From Acidobacteriota bacterium (GTDB taxonomy: Bacteria; Acidobacteriota; Terriglobia; Terriglobales; Acidobacteriaceae), in NCBI GenBank assembly GCA_021778875.1, contig JAJYBT010000296.1, forward strand, positions 1 to 5,064: a stretch of DNA of 5,064 nucleotides, in the 5' to 3' direction. The translations under genes were made by a program, and so were the position numbers. Position 1 is the stretch's first letter. The number at the start of each line of letters is the position of its first letter. The notes beneath the pieces are model-generated. The model worked only from the letters and a program-made list of their open reading frames with translations. It was not told where the DNA came from and searched no databases. This document shows, piece after piece, positions 1 through 5,064 of the stretch.

Positions 1-178
1 GCGCGCCACCTTCCATCACACGCCGGCCATCTGCCGCAAGGCGCTCGATCTCATCGCGGGCGGCCGCTTCCAGGCCAGCGCCTTTATCACCGGCCATGCG
101 CATCTCTATGAGCTCAATCGCGTCTTTGAGAAGCTGATGAAGCGCAGCACTGAGATCAAGACCGCAATCGTCCCCTGA
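1..178 (+). CDS. C-terminal end of a zinc-type alcohol/polyol dehydrogenase (MDR superfamily), partial
   Basis: Only the last 58 codons are in the window (first full codon at 2, TGA at 176-178); the gene starts upstream. The visible peptide has the look of the C-terminal end of medium-chain dehydrogenases of the threonine/sorbitol dehydrogenase type: a helix reading KALDLIAGGRF, then an FITGHAHLYELNRVFEKL segment, which matches the family pattern 'ALDLIASGK..ITHRFPLEEINEAFE', and a final short strand EIKTAIVP. Members oxidise or reduce alcohols with NAD(P) in the cytoplasm. The zinc ligands and the Rossmann domain lie outside the window, so neither substrate nor metal dependence can be judged. 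The stop is 8 bp before hpnC on the same strand, so it is probably cotranscribed with the hopanoid genes, but a role in that pathway is only a guess. The family call is moderately sure; the substrate is unknown. Confidence 0.62.
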   Translation, partial: RATFHHTPAICRKALDLIAGGRFQASAFITGHAHLYELNRVFEKLMKRSTEIKTAIVP

Positions 179-180
179 GG
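177..180 (+). promoter_or_regulatory. Ribosome binding site of hpnC, overlapping the upstream stop codon
   Basis: GAGG lies 6 nt before the ATG at 187, and its first two bases are the last two of the upstream TGA stop. Ribosomes finishing the dehydrogenase gene therefore terminate on the hpnC binding site, which suggests translational coupling and supports both the ATG start and a shared transcript. Confidence 0.6.
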
Positions 181-186
181 CTCCCA

Positions 187-1170
187 ATGACCACCGCCAC
201 ACAGCCCGCCGATCAAGAGGCGCTCCTGGAGCGCGCCTGGGCCGCGCTGCCTGCGTCTTACCGCATGCCGCAGACCGCCCCCACGCTTGAGCAGGCCCGC
301 GCCTGGTGCCGTCAGCTGGCGGAGTCGCATTACGAAAACTTCCACGTCGCTTCGTGGTTTCTGCCTAAGGCGCTGCGCCCGCACTTCCACGCCATCTACG
401 CCTACTGCCGCGTCTCAGACGACCTTGGCGACGAGGTCGGCGACACCACGCTTTCGCTGGCCCTGCTCGACCTGTGGGAGCGCGAACTCGATGCCTGCTA
501 TGCGGGCCGCGCTCGTCATCCCGTCTTCGTTGCACTCGCTGAGACCATTCGTGCCTGTTCTATTCCCAGGGAGCCCTTCGCGGATCTGCTCGTAGCCTTT
601 CGTCAGGACCAGACCGTCACGCGCTATCAGAACATGCAGCAGCTCCTGGACTATTGCCGCTACTCGGCTAATCCTGTCGGCCGCCTCGTTCTGTATGCAT
701 GCGGCTATGCCGACGAGGAGCGCTTCCGCTTCTCTGATGCCACCTGTTCCGCCCTTCAGCTCGCCAACTTCTGGCAGGATGTCCGCGTGGACTATCCCAA
801 GGGACGCATCTATCTTCCGCAGGACGACATGCAGCGCTTCGGCGTAACCGAGCAAACCATCGCTAGCGGCGTCGCCACGCCGGAGTTCCGCGCCCTGCTC
901 CAATACGAAGTGGACTTCGCGCGCAATCTATTCCTTGAAGGCCTGCCGCTTATCGGCCGGGTGGATCGCGACCTCGCCGTCGATCTCGACCTCTTCAGCC
1001 GCGGCGGTCTCGCAATTCTGCGCGCCATACAGCAGCAGAACTACGATGTGCTCTCCGCGCGCCCTGCCATCTCCAAACGCACCAAGCTGGCGCTTGCCAT
1101 GCGCGCCGTCAGCGGCAAGGCGCTTCCGTTTCTTCGCCTCAGCACAGCTTCTACAGGGAAGGCGGCTTGA
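187..1170 (+). CDS. hpnC: Hydroxysqualene synthase HpnC
   Basis: A trans-isoprenyl diphosphate synthase-fold enzyme (squalene/phytoene synthase family), 327 residues. In the HpnCDE route, HpnC converts presqualene diphosphate, made by HpnD, to hydroxysqualene at the membrane surface. Visible hallmarks are the HpnC-type block SHYENFHVASWFLP at 47-60, the first aspartate-rich motif DDLGD at 78-82, and the second, DVRVD at 198-202, inside NFWQDVRVDYPKGRIYLP; these bind the diphosphate through magnesium. Near the end, NYDVLS at 285-290 is also found in HpnD. The enzyme is all-helical with no signal peptide or membrane segment. The SHYENF block distinguishes it from HpnD, whose equivalent is KNFYYAF. 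About 46 residues precede the conserved block, somewhat long for the family, but the ATG has a good ribosome site and the next in-frame Met (27) has none obvious. It overlaps hpnD by 4 bp. The function is confident from family and context. Confidence 0.93.
   Translation: MTTATQPADQEALLERAWAALPASYRMPQTAPTLEQARAWCRQLAESHYENFHVASWFLPKALRPHFHAIYAYCRVSDDLGDEVGDTTLSLALLDLWERELDACYAGRARHPVFVALAETIRACSIPREPFADLLVAFRQDQTVTRYQNMQQLLDYCRYSANPVGRLVLYACGYADEERFRFSDATCSALQLANFWQDVRVDYPKGRIYLPQDDMQRFGVTEQTIASGVATPEFRALLQYEVDFARNLFLEGLPLIGRVDRDLAVDLDLFSRGGLAILRAIQQQNYDVLSARPAISKRTKLALAMRAVSGKALPFLRLSTASTGKAA
1155..1170 (+). promoter_or_regulatory. hpnC/hpnD translational coupling site: purine-rich RBS and TTGA stop/start overlap
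   Basis: AGGGAAGG at 1155-1162 lies shortly before TTG at 1167-1169. The hpnC stop TGA occupies 1168-1170, giving a TTGA overlap, the TTG analogue of the common ATGA junction. This decides the hpnD start: the next candidate, TTG at 1185, has no ribosome site, and the next Met is residue 47, inside the conserved core. Coupling would keep HpnC and HpnD, which act in sequence, at similar levels. Confidence 0.7.
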
Positions 1171-2078
1171 CCCAAGCACTCACATTGGATGAGGCCTACG
1201 CAGCCTGCTGCGCCATCGCAAAACGCGAAGCGAAGAACTTCTATTACGCCTTCATCGCTCTGCCTGCGGCGCGCAAGAACGCCATCTGCGCCATCTACGC
1301 CTTCATGCGCAAGGCTGACGACCTCGCTGACGACGAATCACTTCCGCACCAGGAGCGCCGTCGCCAGCTGGATGCCTGGCTTTCCGACTGGCGCGCCGTC
1401 TGCCAGGGCGCTCCCACCAGCGATCCTGTCTTCTTTGCCGTGCGCGATGCCACGCAGCGCTTTGCCATTCCGCTCACGCTCCTCGACGAGCTCGTCGCCG
1501 GAACCACGATGGACCTCAAGTCCGCCGGCAGCGCAGCGCCGGACACCTACGCCACCTTCGCCGATCTCTACGGCTATTGCTATCTCGTGGCCTCTGTCGT
1601 CGGTCTCGTCTGCATTCGCATCTTCGGCTACAAGGATTCCGCCGCAGAGAAGCTTGCCGAGGAAACCGGCATCGCCTTCCAGTTGACGAACATTCTGCGC
1701 GACGTTGCGGAAGACGCCGCACGCAAGCGCGTCTACCTGCCGCTCGAAGATCTCGCGGCGCACAACGTACCGCTGCAGGCGCTCCTGCAGCGGTACCCCG
1801 CCGCGCCGCCCACGCTGGCCGAGCGCGCACTTCTTGCCGCTATCGCGGAGCGTGCCGAGCAATACTATCAGTCCGCCAAAAAACTGCTGCCGCTCATCGA
1901 CCGCGAAAGCCGCCCAGCGCTTTGGGTTCTCGTCACCATCTATCACGCGCTGCTCGTCCGCATCCGTCGTGCCAACTACGATGTCTTCTCGCGCCGCGCC
2001 AGCGTGCCTCTCGTACACAAGCTCGCCATCCTCGCCGTCGGCATGATGCGCATGGCCGTCGTGCGCCTCTTTCGATAA
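1167..2078 (+). CDS. hpnD: Presqualene diphosphate synthase HpnD
   Basis: A squalene/phytoene synthase-family enzyme, 303 residues including the TTG-encoded first residue. It condenses two farnesyl diphosphates head to head into presqualene diphosphate, the first step of the HpnD-HpnC-HpnE route to squalene. The order of motifs is KNFYYAF at 23-29, first aspartate-rich motif DDLADD at 51-56, the YCYLVASVVG helix at 137-146, and second motif DVAED at 179-183 within NILRDVAEDAARKRVYLP, followed by NYDVFSRR at 270-277. All catalytic aspartates expected for the family are present and the length is normal. A classical bacterial phytoene synthase (CrtB) would look similar, but the partner genes hpnC and hpnE and the DVAEDAARKRVYLP form favour HpnD. 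A long perfect inverted repeat lies inside the gene, over codons 201-210, in a stretch between the second motif and the C-terminal helices. The gene ends 52 bp before hpnE. Confidence 0.93.
   Translation: MTQALTLDEAYAACCAIAKREAKNFYYAFIALPAARKNAICAIYAFMRKADDLADDESLPHQERRRQLDAWLSDWRAVCQGAPTSDPVFFAVRDATQRFAIPLTLLDELVAGTTMDLKSAGSAAPDTYATFADLYGYCYLVASVVGLVCIRIFGYKDSAAEKLAEETGIAFQLTNILRDVAEDAARKRVYLPLEDLAAHNVPLQALLQRYPAAPPTLAERALLAAIAERAEQYYQSAKKLLPLIDRESRPALWVLVTIYHALLVRIRRANYDVFSRRASVPLVHKLAILAVGMMRMAVVRLFR
1767..1796. repeat. Perfect 13-bp inverted repeat with 4-nt loop inside hpnD
   Basis: The arms GTACCGCTGCAGG (1767-1779) and CCTGCAGCGGTAC (1784-1796) are exact reverse complements around the loop CGCT. 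Nine of 13 pairs are G-C, so the mRNA should form a very stable hairpin. It encodes V201 to Y210 (VPLQALLQRY) in frame, and the flanking bases C1766 and C1797 do not pair. There is no T-run after it, so it is not a terminator. Whether it acts on mRNA stability or ribosome pausing, or arose by chance or small insertion, cannot be told from one sequence. Confidence 0.85.
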
Positions 2079-2121
2079 GATTCTCCCAGGCGCATCCGCA
2101 CCGCTCAACTCTTCGCAATCT

Positions 2122-2126
2122 GAGGT
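2122..2126 (+). promoter_or_regulatory. Ribosome binding site that fixes the TTG start of hpnE
   Basis: GAGGT lies 4 nt before TTG at 2131-2133. No ATG, GTG or other TTG in this frame lies between the hpnD stop and the FAD-binding glycine motif, and the first internal ATG (residue 22) falls just after that motif. The TTG is thus the only sensible start. The 52-bp gap between hpnD and hpnE (2079-2130) shows no terminator or clear promoter, in keeping with one operon. Confidence 0.65.
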
Positions 2127-2130
2127 CCCA

Positions 2131-3546
2131 TTGTCCGCAGCCTCGCAAAATCCGCCCCGCACCGTCACCGTCGTCGGAGGCGGTGTCGCCGGCATGAGCG
2201 CCGCCTGCGCCTTGGCTGAAGCTGGCTTCCGCGTGCAGCTCGTCGAGCGCCGCGGCTATCTCGGCGGACGAGCCTCTTCCTACCTCCATCCCGGCGTCGA
2301 GGAAGTCATCGACAACTGCCAGCATGTGCTCTTCGGCTGCTGCACCAATCTCATCGGCTTCTACCAGCGTGCCGGCGTCGCTGATCGCATCCACTGGACC
2401 ACAGATATGACCATGATCGAGCCCGGCGGTCGCCAGTCGCCTCTCGGTCCATCCATCCTGCCCGCTCCGCTCCACGGTCTGCCGCGTCTCCTGTCGGCCA
2501 AAGCCTTCACGCTCGCCGATAAGCTCGCGGTCGCCCGCGCCTTCCGCGCACTCATGCGGCCCATTCCGCCGGACTCCACCGAAAGCCTCGGCGTCTGGCT
2601 GCGGCGCAATGGCCAGACGCAAGGCGCGCTCGACCGCTTCTGGCGTCTCGTCATCGCCAGCGCGCTCAATGCGGATCTCGACTGCATCGCCTTGCCCTAC
2701 GCCGCCAAAGTCATCCGCGAGCTGTTCATGAACTCCGCCCACGCAGGCAGCATGGGCATGAGCACCGTGCCGCTCAGCCAGCTCTACTCCGGCGCGCAGC
2801 AGTTCCTTGAGCAGCGTGGAGCCTACGTTCTGCTCAACACCAACGTGGAATCCGCCGGCTTCGATCCAGCGACCGCGCAGTGGACACTGACCACGCGCAC
2901 CGGCGCCATCGCATCGGACTTCCTCGTGATTGCGTTGCCCTTTGAGGCCGCTGCCAGGTTGATCCCACACCTGCCGCCGGCGCCGGGCGTTGCGCAACTC
3001 ATGGCGCAGATTCAGCAGCACCAGCACTGGCCCATCTGCAGCGTGCATCTCTGGTTCGATCGCGAAATCACCACGCTCGACCAAGCCGTCCTTCTCGACC
3101 GCGAGATTCACTGGATGTACAACAAGGGCCGTCTGCAGCCGTGGCGCAACCTGCAGGGCAGTTACGTCGAGCTCGTCATCAGCGCGTCGCGTGCCTTCGC
3201 CGCATTGTCCCGCGAGCAGGCCATTGATCAGTCGGTGAGGGAACTGGCCGACTTCTTTCCCGCGGTCGCATCCGCAAAGCTCCAAAAGGCCGCACTCATC
3301 AAGGAAGTGCGCGCCACCTTCGGAGTGCCTCCGGGCATCGACGCCGCTCGCCCCACCGCCGTCTCCCCATGGCCAAACTGCTTCCTCGCGGGCGACTGGA
3401 TCGCCACCGGCTGGCCGTCCACCATGGAGAGTGCCGCGCGCTCCGGTCACCTTGCCGCGGAAGCACTATGCGCAGGCGTCGGCTCGCCGCACGCCTTCCT
3501 CGTCCCCGACCTCAAGCCCCAGGGGATCATGCGCTGGATCGGATAG
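2131..3546 (+). CDS. hpnE: Hydroxysqualene dehydroxylase HpnE (FAD-dependent amine oxidase family)
   Basis: A flavoprotein of the phytoene desaturase/amine oxidase superfamily, 471 residues. It completes the HpnCDE route by reducing hydroxysqualene to squalene, which then goes to the hopene cyclase. The N-terminal Rossmann FAD site is plain: GGGVAG at 16-21, the acidic strand end VER with E39, and the second glycine motif GYLGGRASS at 42-50. The C-terminal flavin motif is FLAGDWIATGWPSTMESA from 418, with D422 and E433. The middle part (about 90-300) is the less conserved substrate domain. No signal peptide or true transmembrane helix is seen, so peripheral membrane association is expected. 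The last 32 residues extend past the flavin motif, ending in LVPDLKPQGIMRWIG. A carotenoid desaturase is the main alternative by fold, but the position directly after hpnC and hpnD makes HpnE much more likely. It converges on the transporter pair, with 19 bp between the stop codons. Confidence 0.92.
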   Translation: MSAASQNPPRTVTVVGGGVAGMSAACALAEAGFRVQLVERRGYLGGRASSYLHPGVEEVIDNCQHVLFGCCTNLIGFYQRAGVADRIHWTTDMTMIEPGGRQSPLGPSILPAPLHGLPRLLSAKAFTLADKLAVARAFRALMRPIPPDSTESLGVWLRRNGQTQGALDRFWRLVIASALNADLDCIALPYAAKVIRELFMNSAHAGSMGMSTVPLSQLYSGAQQFLEQRGAYVLLNTNVESAGFDPATAQWTLTTRTGAIASDFLVIALPFEAAARLIPHLPPAPGVAQLMAQIQQHQHWPICSVHLWFDREITTLDQAVLLDREIHWMYNKGRLQPWRNLQGSYVELVISASRAFAALSREQAIDQSVRELADFFPAVASAKLQKAALIKEVRATFGVPPGIDAARPTAVSPWPNCFLAGDWIATGWPSTMESAARSGHLAAEALCAGVGSPHAFLVPDLKPQGIMRWIG

Positions 3547-3565
3547 CAGTGCTGTTGCGCGCTTC

Positions 3566-3973
3566 CTAGTGCGCCAGAAAATACACTCCAATGCAAACCA
3601 GAACGGCCGCTGTCCAGCGCCGCCGGTCCACGTTTTCGTGCAGAAAGAACTTCGCCGCAATCGCGTTCGTCACCAGCGTCAGCGATGCGGAGGCCGGAGC
3701 CACCAGGCTCAAATTCAGATGATTCAGCGCAAACAGCAGCGCAAAGAAAGCCAGCGCCAGAAAGCCAACCCCGGCAAAGAACTTCGGACACGTCACCACC
3801 GCGTGAATCGCGCCCTTCATACCCGCGCGCGCCCGTATCTCATCCAGGTCGCCAATGGACTTCATTGCGGCAGCGGTCAGCACTTCGCCCGTCGTCGAGC
3901 TCAGGATAATCGCGGCAATCATCGCTGCCGCGGCCCACGGCCCCACATGCGCAGTGGAATCGGCAATCATCAT
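3566..3973 (-). CDS. Small four-helix EamA/DMT-superfamily membrane protein, half-transporter subunit A
   Basis: 135 residues with four predicted membrane helices, at about 14-36, 66-83, 88-107 and 119-134; this is one EamA repeat, half the size of a usual ten-helix DMT transporter. The second half fits the EamA pattern: LSLVAPASASLTLVTNAIAA, then FLHE at 110-113, then a final helix VLVCIGVYFLA. Helix 1 carries GEVLTAAAMK (29-38), which resembles AEVIGTTLMK around the essential Glu14 of EmrE, so E30 may lie in a membrane translocation site. The start overlaps the stop of the upstream subunit in ATGA, and the two proteins are related, so a heterodimer like ArnE/ArnF is likely. The substrate is unknown. 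The position between hpnE and hpnJ suggests a hopanoid or lipid-linked sugar, but a general small-molecule exporter is possible. A second ATG follows at once (3970-3968), so the start is uncertain by one codon. Confidence 0.85.
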   Translation of the reverse strand: MMIADSTAHVGPWAAAAMIAAIILSSTTGEVLTAAAMKSIGDLDEIRARAGMKGAIHAVVTCPKFFAGVGFLALAFFALLFALNHLNLSLVAPASASLTLVTNAIAAKFFLHENVDRRRWTAAVLVCIGVYFLAH

Positions 3974-4425
3974 CCCACCTTCTCCTCTTCCAACCGCTCC
4001 GCTTCCGCTGCGGCACTCGCTGTCTCCACAGGGCGCTCCGTCAGCGATGGCCCATTCGCCACAAAGCCAACGCCAATCGTAATCAGCACAATTCCCGTCC
4101 AGCGCAGAAAGGAGATGGGTTCATGCAGCCAGAAGCGCGACAGGAAGGCCACAATCACATTGCCGAACGCCGTCGCCGGAAGCACAAACGTCAAATCGGC
4201 CCACGACAGCGCCGTCAGATAGCTCGCAAAAAAGCCAATCAGCAGGGCAATCCCCACCGCAATCCACGGCGTAAACACAGCAGCGATCAGCGTCGCCGGG
4301 TGCGCCAGTGAGATCGGCGGCAGGCTCGTCATCCCGCGCGACAGGCACGTGTCGCCCAGCGGCGCGCACAGGGCCACCAGTCCCAAGATCAGATATTGTC
4401 GTGGCGAAAGTCTGTGGTGCGCCAT
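3970..4425 (-). CDS. Small four-helix EamA/DMT-superfamily membrane protein, half-transporter subunit B
   Basis: 151 residues with four predicted membrane helices, at about 11-32, 46-72, 78-98 and 109-124, then a charged tail (125-151) rich in Glu and Ala. It is homologous to the downstream subunit: GDTCLSRGM (24-32) in helix 1 lines up with GEVLTAAAM there, putting D25 opposite E30 with the Met seven residues later in both. The later half is typical EamA: LTFVLPATAFGNVIVAFLSRFWLHEPIS, then RWTGIVLITIGVGFVA. R30 in helix 1 is unusual for a membrane segment and may pair with an acidic residue. The ATG at 4425 is chosen because the next Met (32) would remove helix 1; its ribosome site is weak (only GGGA directly before ATG). 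The gene follows a terminator behind hpnJ, so it may have its own promoter or depend on read-through. The substrate is unknown; it probably forms a heterodimer with its neighbour. Confidence 0.83.
   Translation of the reverse strand: MAHHRLSPRQYLILGLVALCAPLGDTCLSRGMTSLPPISLAHPATLIAAVFTPWIAVGIALLIGFFASYLTALSWADLTFVLPATAFGNVIVAFLSRFWLHEPISFLRWTGIVLITIGVGFVANGPSLTERPVETASAAAEAERLEEEKVG
3978..3986 (-). promoter_or_regulatory. Ribosome binding site of subunit A inside the end of subunit B
   Basis: Read on the minus strand, AGGAGAAGG lies just upstream of ATGATG at 3973-3968, with AGGAG 8 nt from the first ATG and AAGG 7 nt from the second. It is part of the coding sequence of the upstream subunit, where it gives the acidic end EEEKVG. 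This strong site beside a stop/start overlap supports coupled translation of the two subunits. Confidence 0.7.
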
Positions 4426-4455
4426 TCCCGTCTTTTACGTCCTTTGTACTGCCGG

Positions 4456-4490
4456 AAAGAAAAGGAGGGCGAACGCATCGCGTCGCCCTC
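4456..4490 (-). terminator. Rho-independent terminator downstream of hpnJ
   Basis: On the minus strand, GAGGGCGA (4490-4483) pairs perfectly with TCGCCCTC (4472-4465) across a 10-nt loop. The stem is followed by CCTTTTCTTT, a T-rich run ending at 4456. It starts 22 nt after the hpnJ stop codon and about 30 nt before the transporter pair. On the plus strand there is no T-run after the stem, so it works for hpnJ transcription only. The T-run is interrupted by one C, so partial read-through is possible. Confidence 0.75.
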
Positions 4491-4512
4491 GGTGGAACTG
4501 AAATGAATCGCC

Positions 4513-5064
4513 TTACGCGCCCGCTTTCACCGCGGTTTGCGAATCGGTCTGGCGGTTGCGCGCCTGCTTCACCATCTTGTTGCGCTGTGCGCGCAGCTTC
4601 AGGAAGGACTTGGCCTCCACGTAGAGCCTGGGCAGGTCGCGATTCACAATTGCCTTCCAGATCACGCGGAATGCGGCCTTCGGACGGAAGTAGTACTCGT
4701 CGTAGAAGCGGTGCACCATCTCCAGCACGTAATCGGTCGGCAGGCCGGGATACTCGATGTGCGCCATCTGGTGGCCGCCCTCATCGCTCATCGCCGCCGT
4801 GTTCACAATAAAGCCGTTCGTCTTCGCGTACTCGTAGAACTCCGTTCCCGGATACGCATGCGCGATAGACACCTGAATCGTCTCCACATCCAGCGACTTG
4901 GCGAAGTTGATCGTGTTGCGGATCGACTCCTTCGTCTCGCCCGGCAGTCCAAGAATAAAGTCGCCGTGGATCGTCAGGCCCAGATCGTGGCAATCCTTCG
5001 CAAACGCCCGCGCGCGCTCCACCGTTGCGCCCTTCTTGATGTTCTTCAGGATCTGCGGATCGCC
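4513..5064 (-). CDS. hpnJ: C-terminal part of hopanoid radical SAM enzyme HpnJ, partial
   Basis: The last 183 codons are visible (TAA at 4515-4513); the gene continues past the window edge in an unbroken frame, starting GDPQILKNIKKGATVERA. A GTG at 5022-5020 is an internal Val, not the start. The fragment has the late radical SAM barrel motif HGDFILGLPGET at 33-44 of the fragment, followed by FAKSLDVETIQVSIAHAYPGTEFYEYA, which I recognise as HpnJ rather than HpnH. HpnJ acts after HpnI and HpnK, which add N-acetylglucosamine to bacteriohopanetetrol and deacetylate it. It is assigned the radical ring contraction giving the cyclitol ether head group. The CxxxCxxC iron-sulfur motif and any N-terminal domain lie outside the window, so catalytic completeness cannot be checked. 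The fragment ends in a basic, polar tail (KMVKQARNRQTDSQ). A terminator follows the stop. Confidence 0.85.
   Translation of the reverse strand, partial: GDPQILKNIKKGATVERARAFAKDCHDLGLTIHGDFILGLPGETKESIRNTINFAKSLDVETIQVSIAHAYPGTEFYEYAKTNGFIVNTAAMSDEGGHQMAHIEYPGLPTDYVLEMVHRFYDEYYFRPKAAFRVIWKAIVNRDLPRLYVEAKSFLKLRAQRNKMVKQARNRQTDSQTAVKAGA

Noticed and set aside
1521..1541. Inverted repeat CCGGC/GCCGG in hpnD
   Set aside because: Only about five paired bases around a loop of roughly eight; such matches are common by chance in GC-rich coding sequence.
1338..2195. Open frame of 285 codons on the minus strand opposite hpnD
   Set aside because: Same reason: it lies wholly opposite hpnD and the start of hpnE, has no recognisable domain, and its composition reflects codon-position bias of the true gene.
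1933..3450. Long open frame (505 codons) on the minus strand opposite hpnD and hpnE
   Set aside because: It is antisense to two well-recognised genes. Its translation is rich in Gly, Arg, Ala and Glu without family motifs, as expected for a mirror frame in GC-rich coding DNA.
3547..3565. Possible bidirectional terminator between hpnE and the transporter genes
   Set aside because: The gap holds only short GCGC and CAGTGCTG-type symmetry with no long stem and no T-run in either direction.
3431..4222. Plus-strand open frame of 263 codons across the end of hpnE and the transporter pair
   Set aside because: It is out of frame with hpnE and antisense to both membrane-protein genes, is rich in Arg, Gln and Ser, and has no family likeness. 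The minus-strand genes have clear helices and EamA patterns.
4426..4464. Possible minus-strand promoter for the transporter pair
   Set aside because: AT-richer words (TACAAA, GTAAAA) are present, but none has a matching -35 box at proper spacing, and the nearest would leave almost no leader before the ATG. A promoter may exist but cannot be supported by eye.
5020..5022. GTG as the start codon of the hpnJ fragment
   Set aside because: The frame stays open to the window edge, and the 14 codons before it (GDPQILKNIKKGAT) belong to the conserved radical SAM protein, so this Val is internal.

Overview
The window is an ordinary chromosomal hopanoid (hpn) biosynthesis locus from a GC-rich bacterium. 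The gene set hpnC-hpnD-hpnE plus hpnJ, the style of the proteins and the use of TTG starts look most like Acidobacteriota (Terriglobia: Acidobacterium, Granulicella, Terriglobus and relatives). That assignment is recalled from family resemblance, not computed. There are no rRNAs, tRNAs, IS elements, phage genes or CRISPR arrays.

Left part, plus strand (1-3546): the 3' end of a zinc-type (MDR) dehydrogenase, then hpnC, hpnD and hpnE, packed as one operon. The gaps are 8 bp before hpnC, a 4-bp TTGA overlap between hpnC and hpnD, and 52 bp before hpnE. Together HpnD, HpnC and HpnE make squalene from two farnesyl diphosphates without a classical squalene synthase: HpnD makes presqualene diphosphate, HpnC converts it to hydroxysqualene, and HpnE reduces that to squalene. 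Squalene is the substrate for the hopene cyclase, which is not in this window. hpnD carries an unusually perfect 13-bp inverted repeat inside its coding region.

Right part, minus strand (3566-5064): the 3' end of hpnJ, encoding a radical SAM enzyme of hopanoid head-group (cyclitol ether) formation. It is followed by a rho-independent terminator and then two overlapping genes for small four-helix membrane proteins of the EamA/drug-metabolite-transporter superfamily. The two small proteins are homologous half-transporters and probably form a heterodimer, as ArnE/ArnF do. Their acidic residue in helix 1 is Glu in one and Asp in the other. The two transcription units converge, with only 19 bp between hpnE and the transporter pair.

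The most interesting item is the coupled half-transporter pair sitting between the squalene genes and the head-group gene. It is a candidate for moving a hopanoid or a lipid-linked sugar across the inner membrane. This is inferred from position and fold only.
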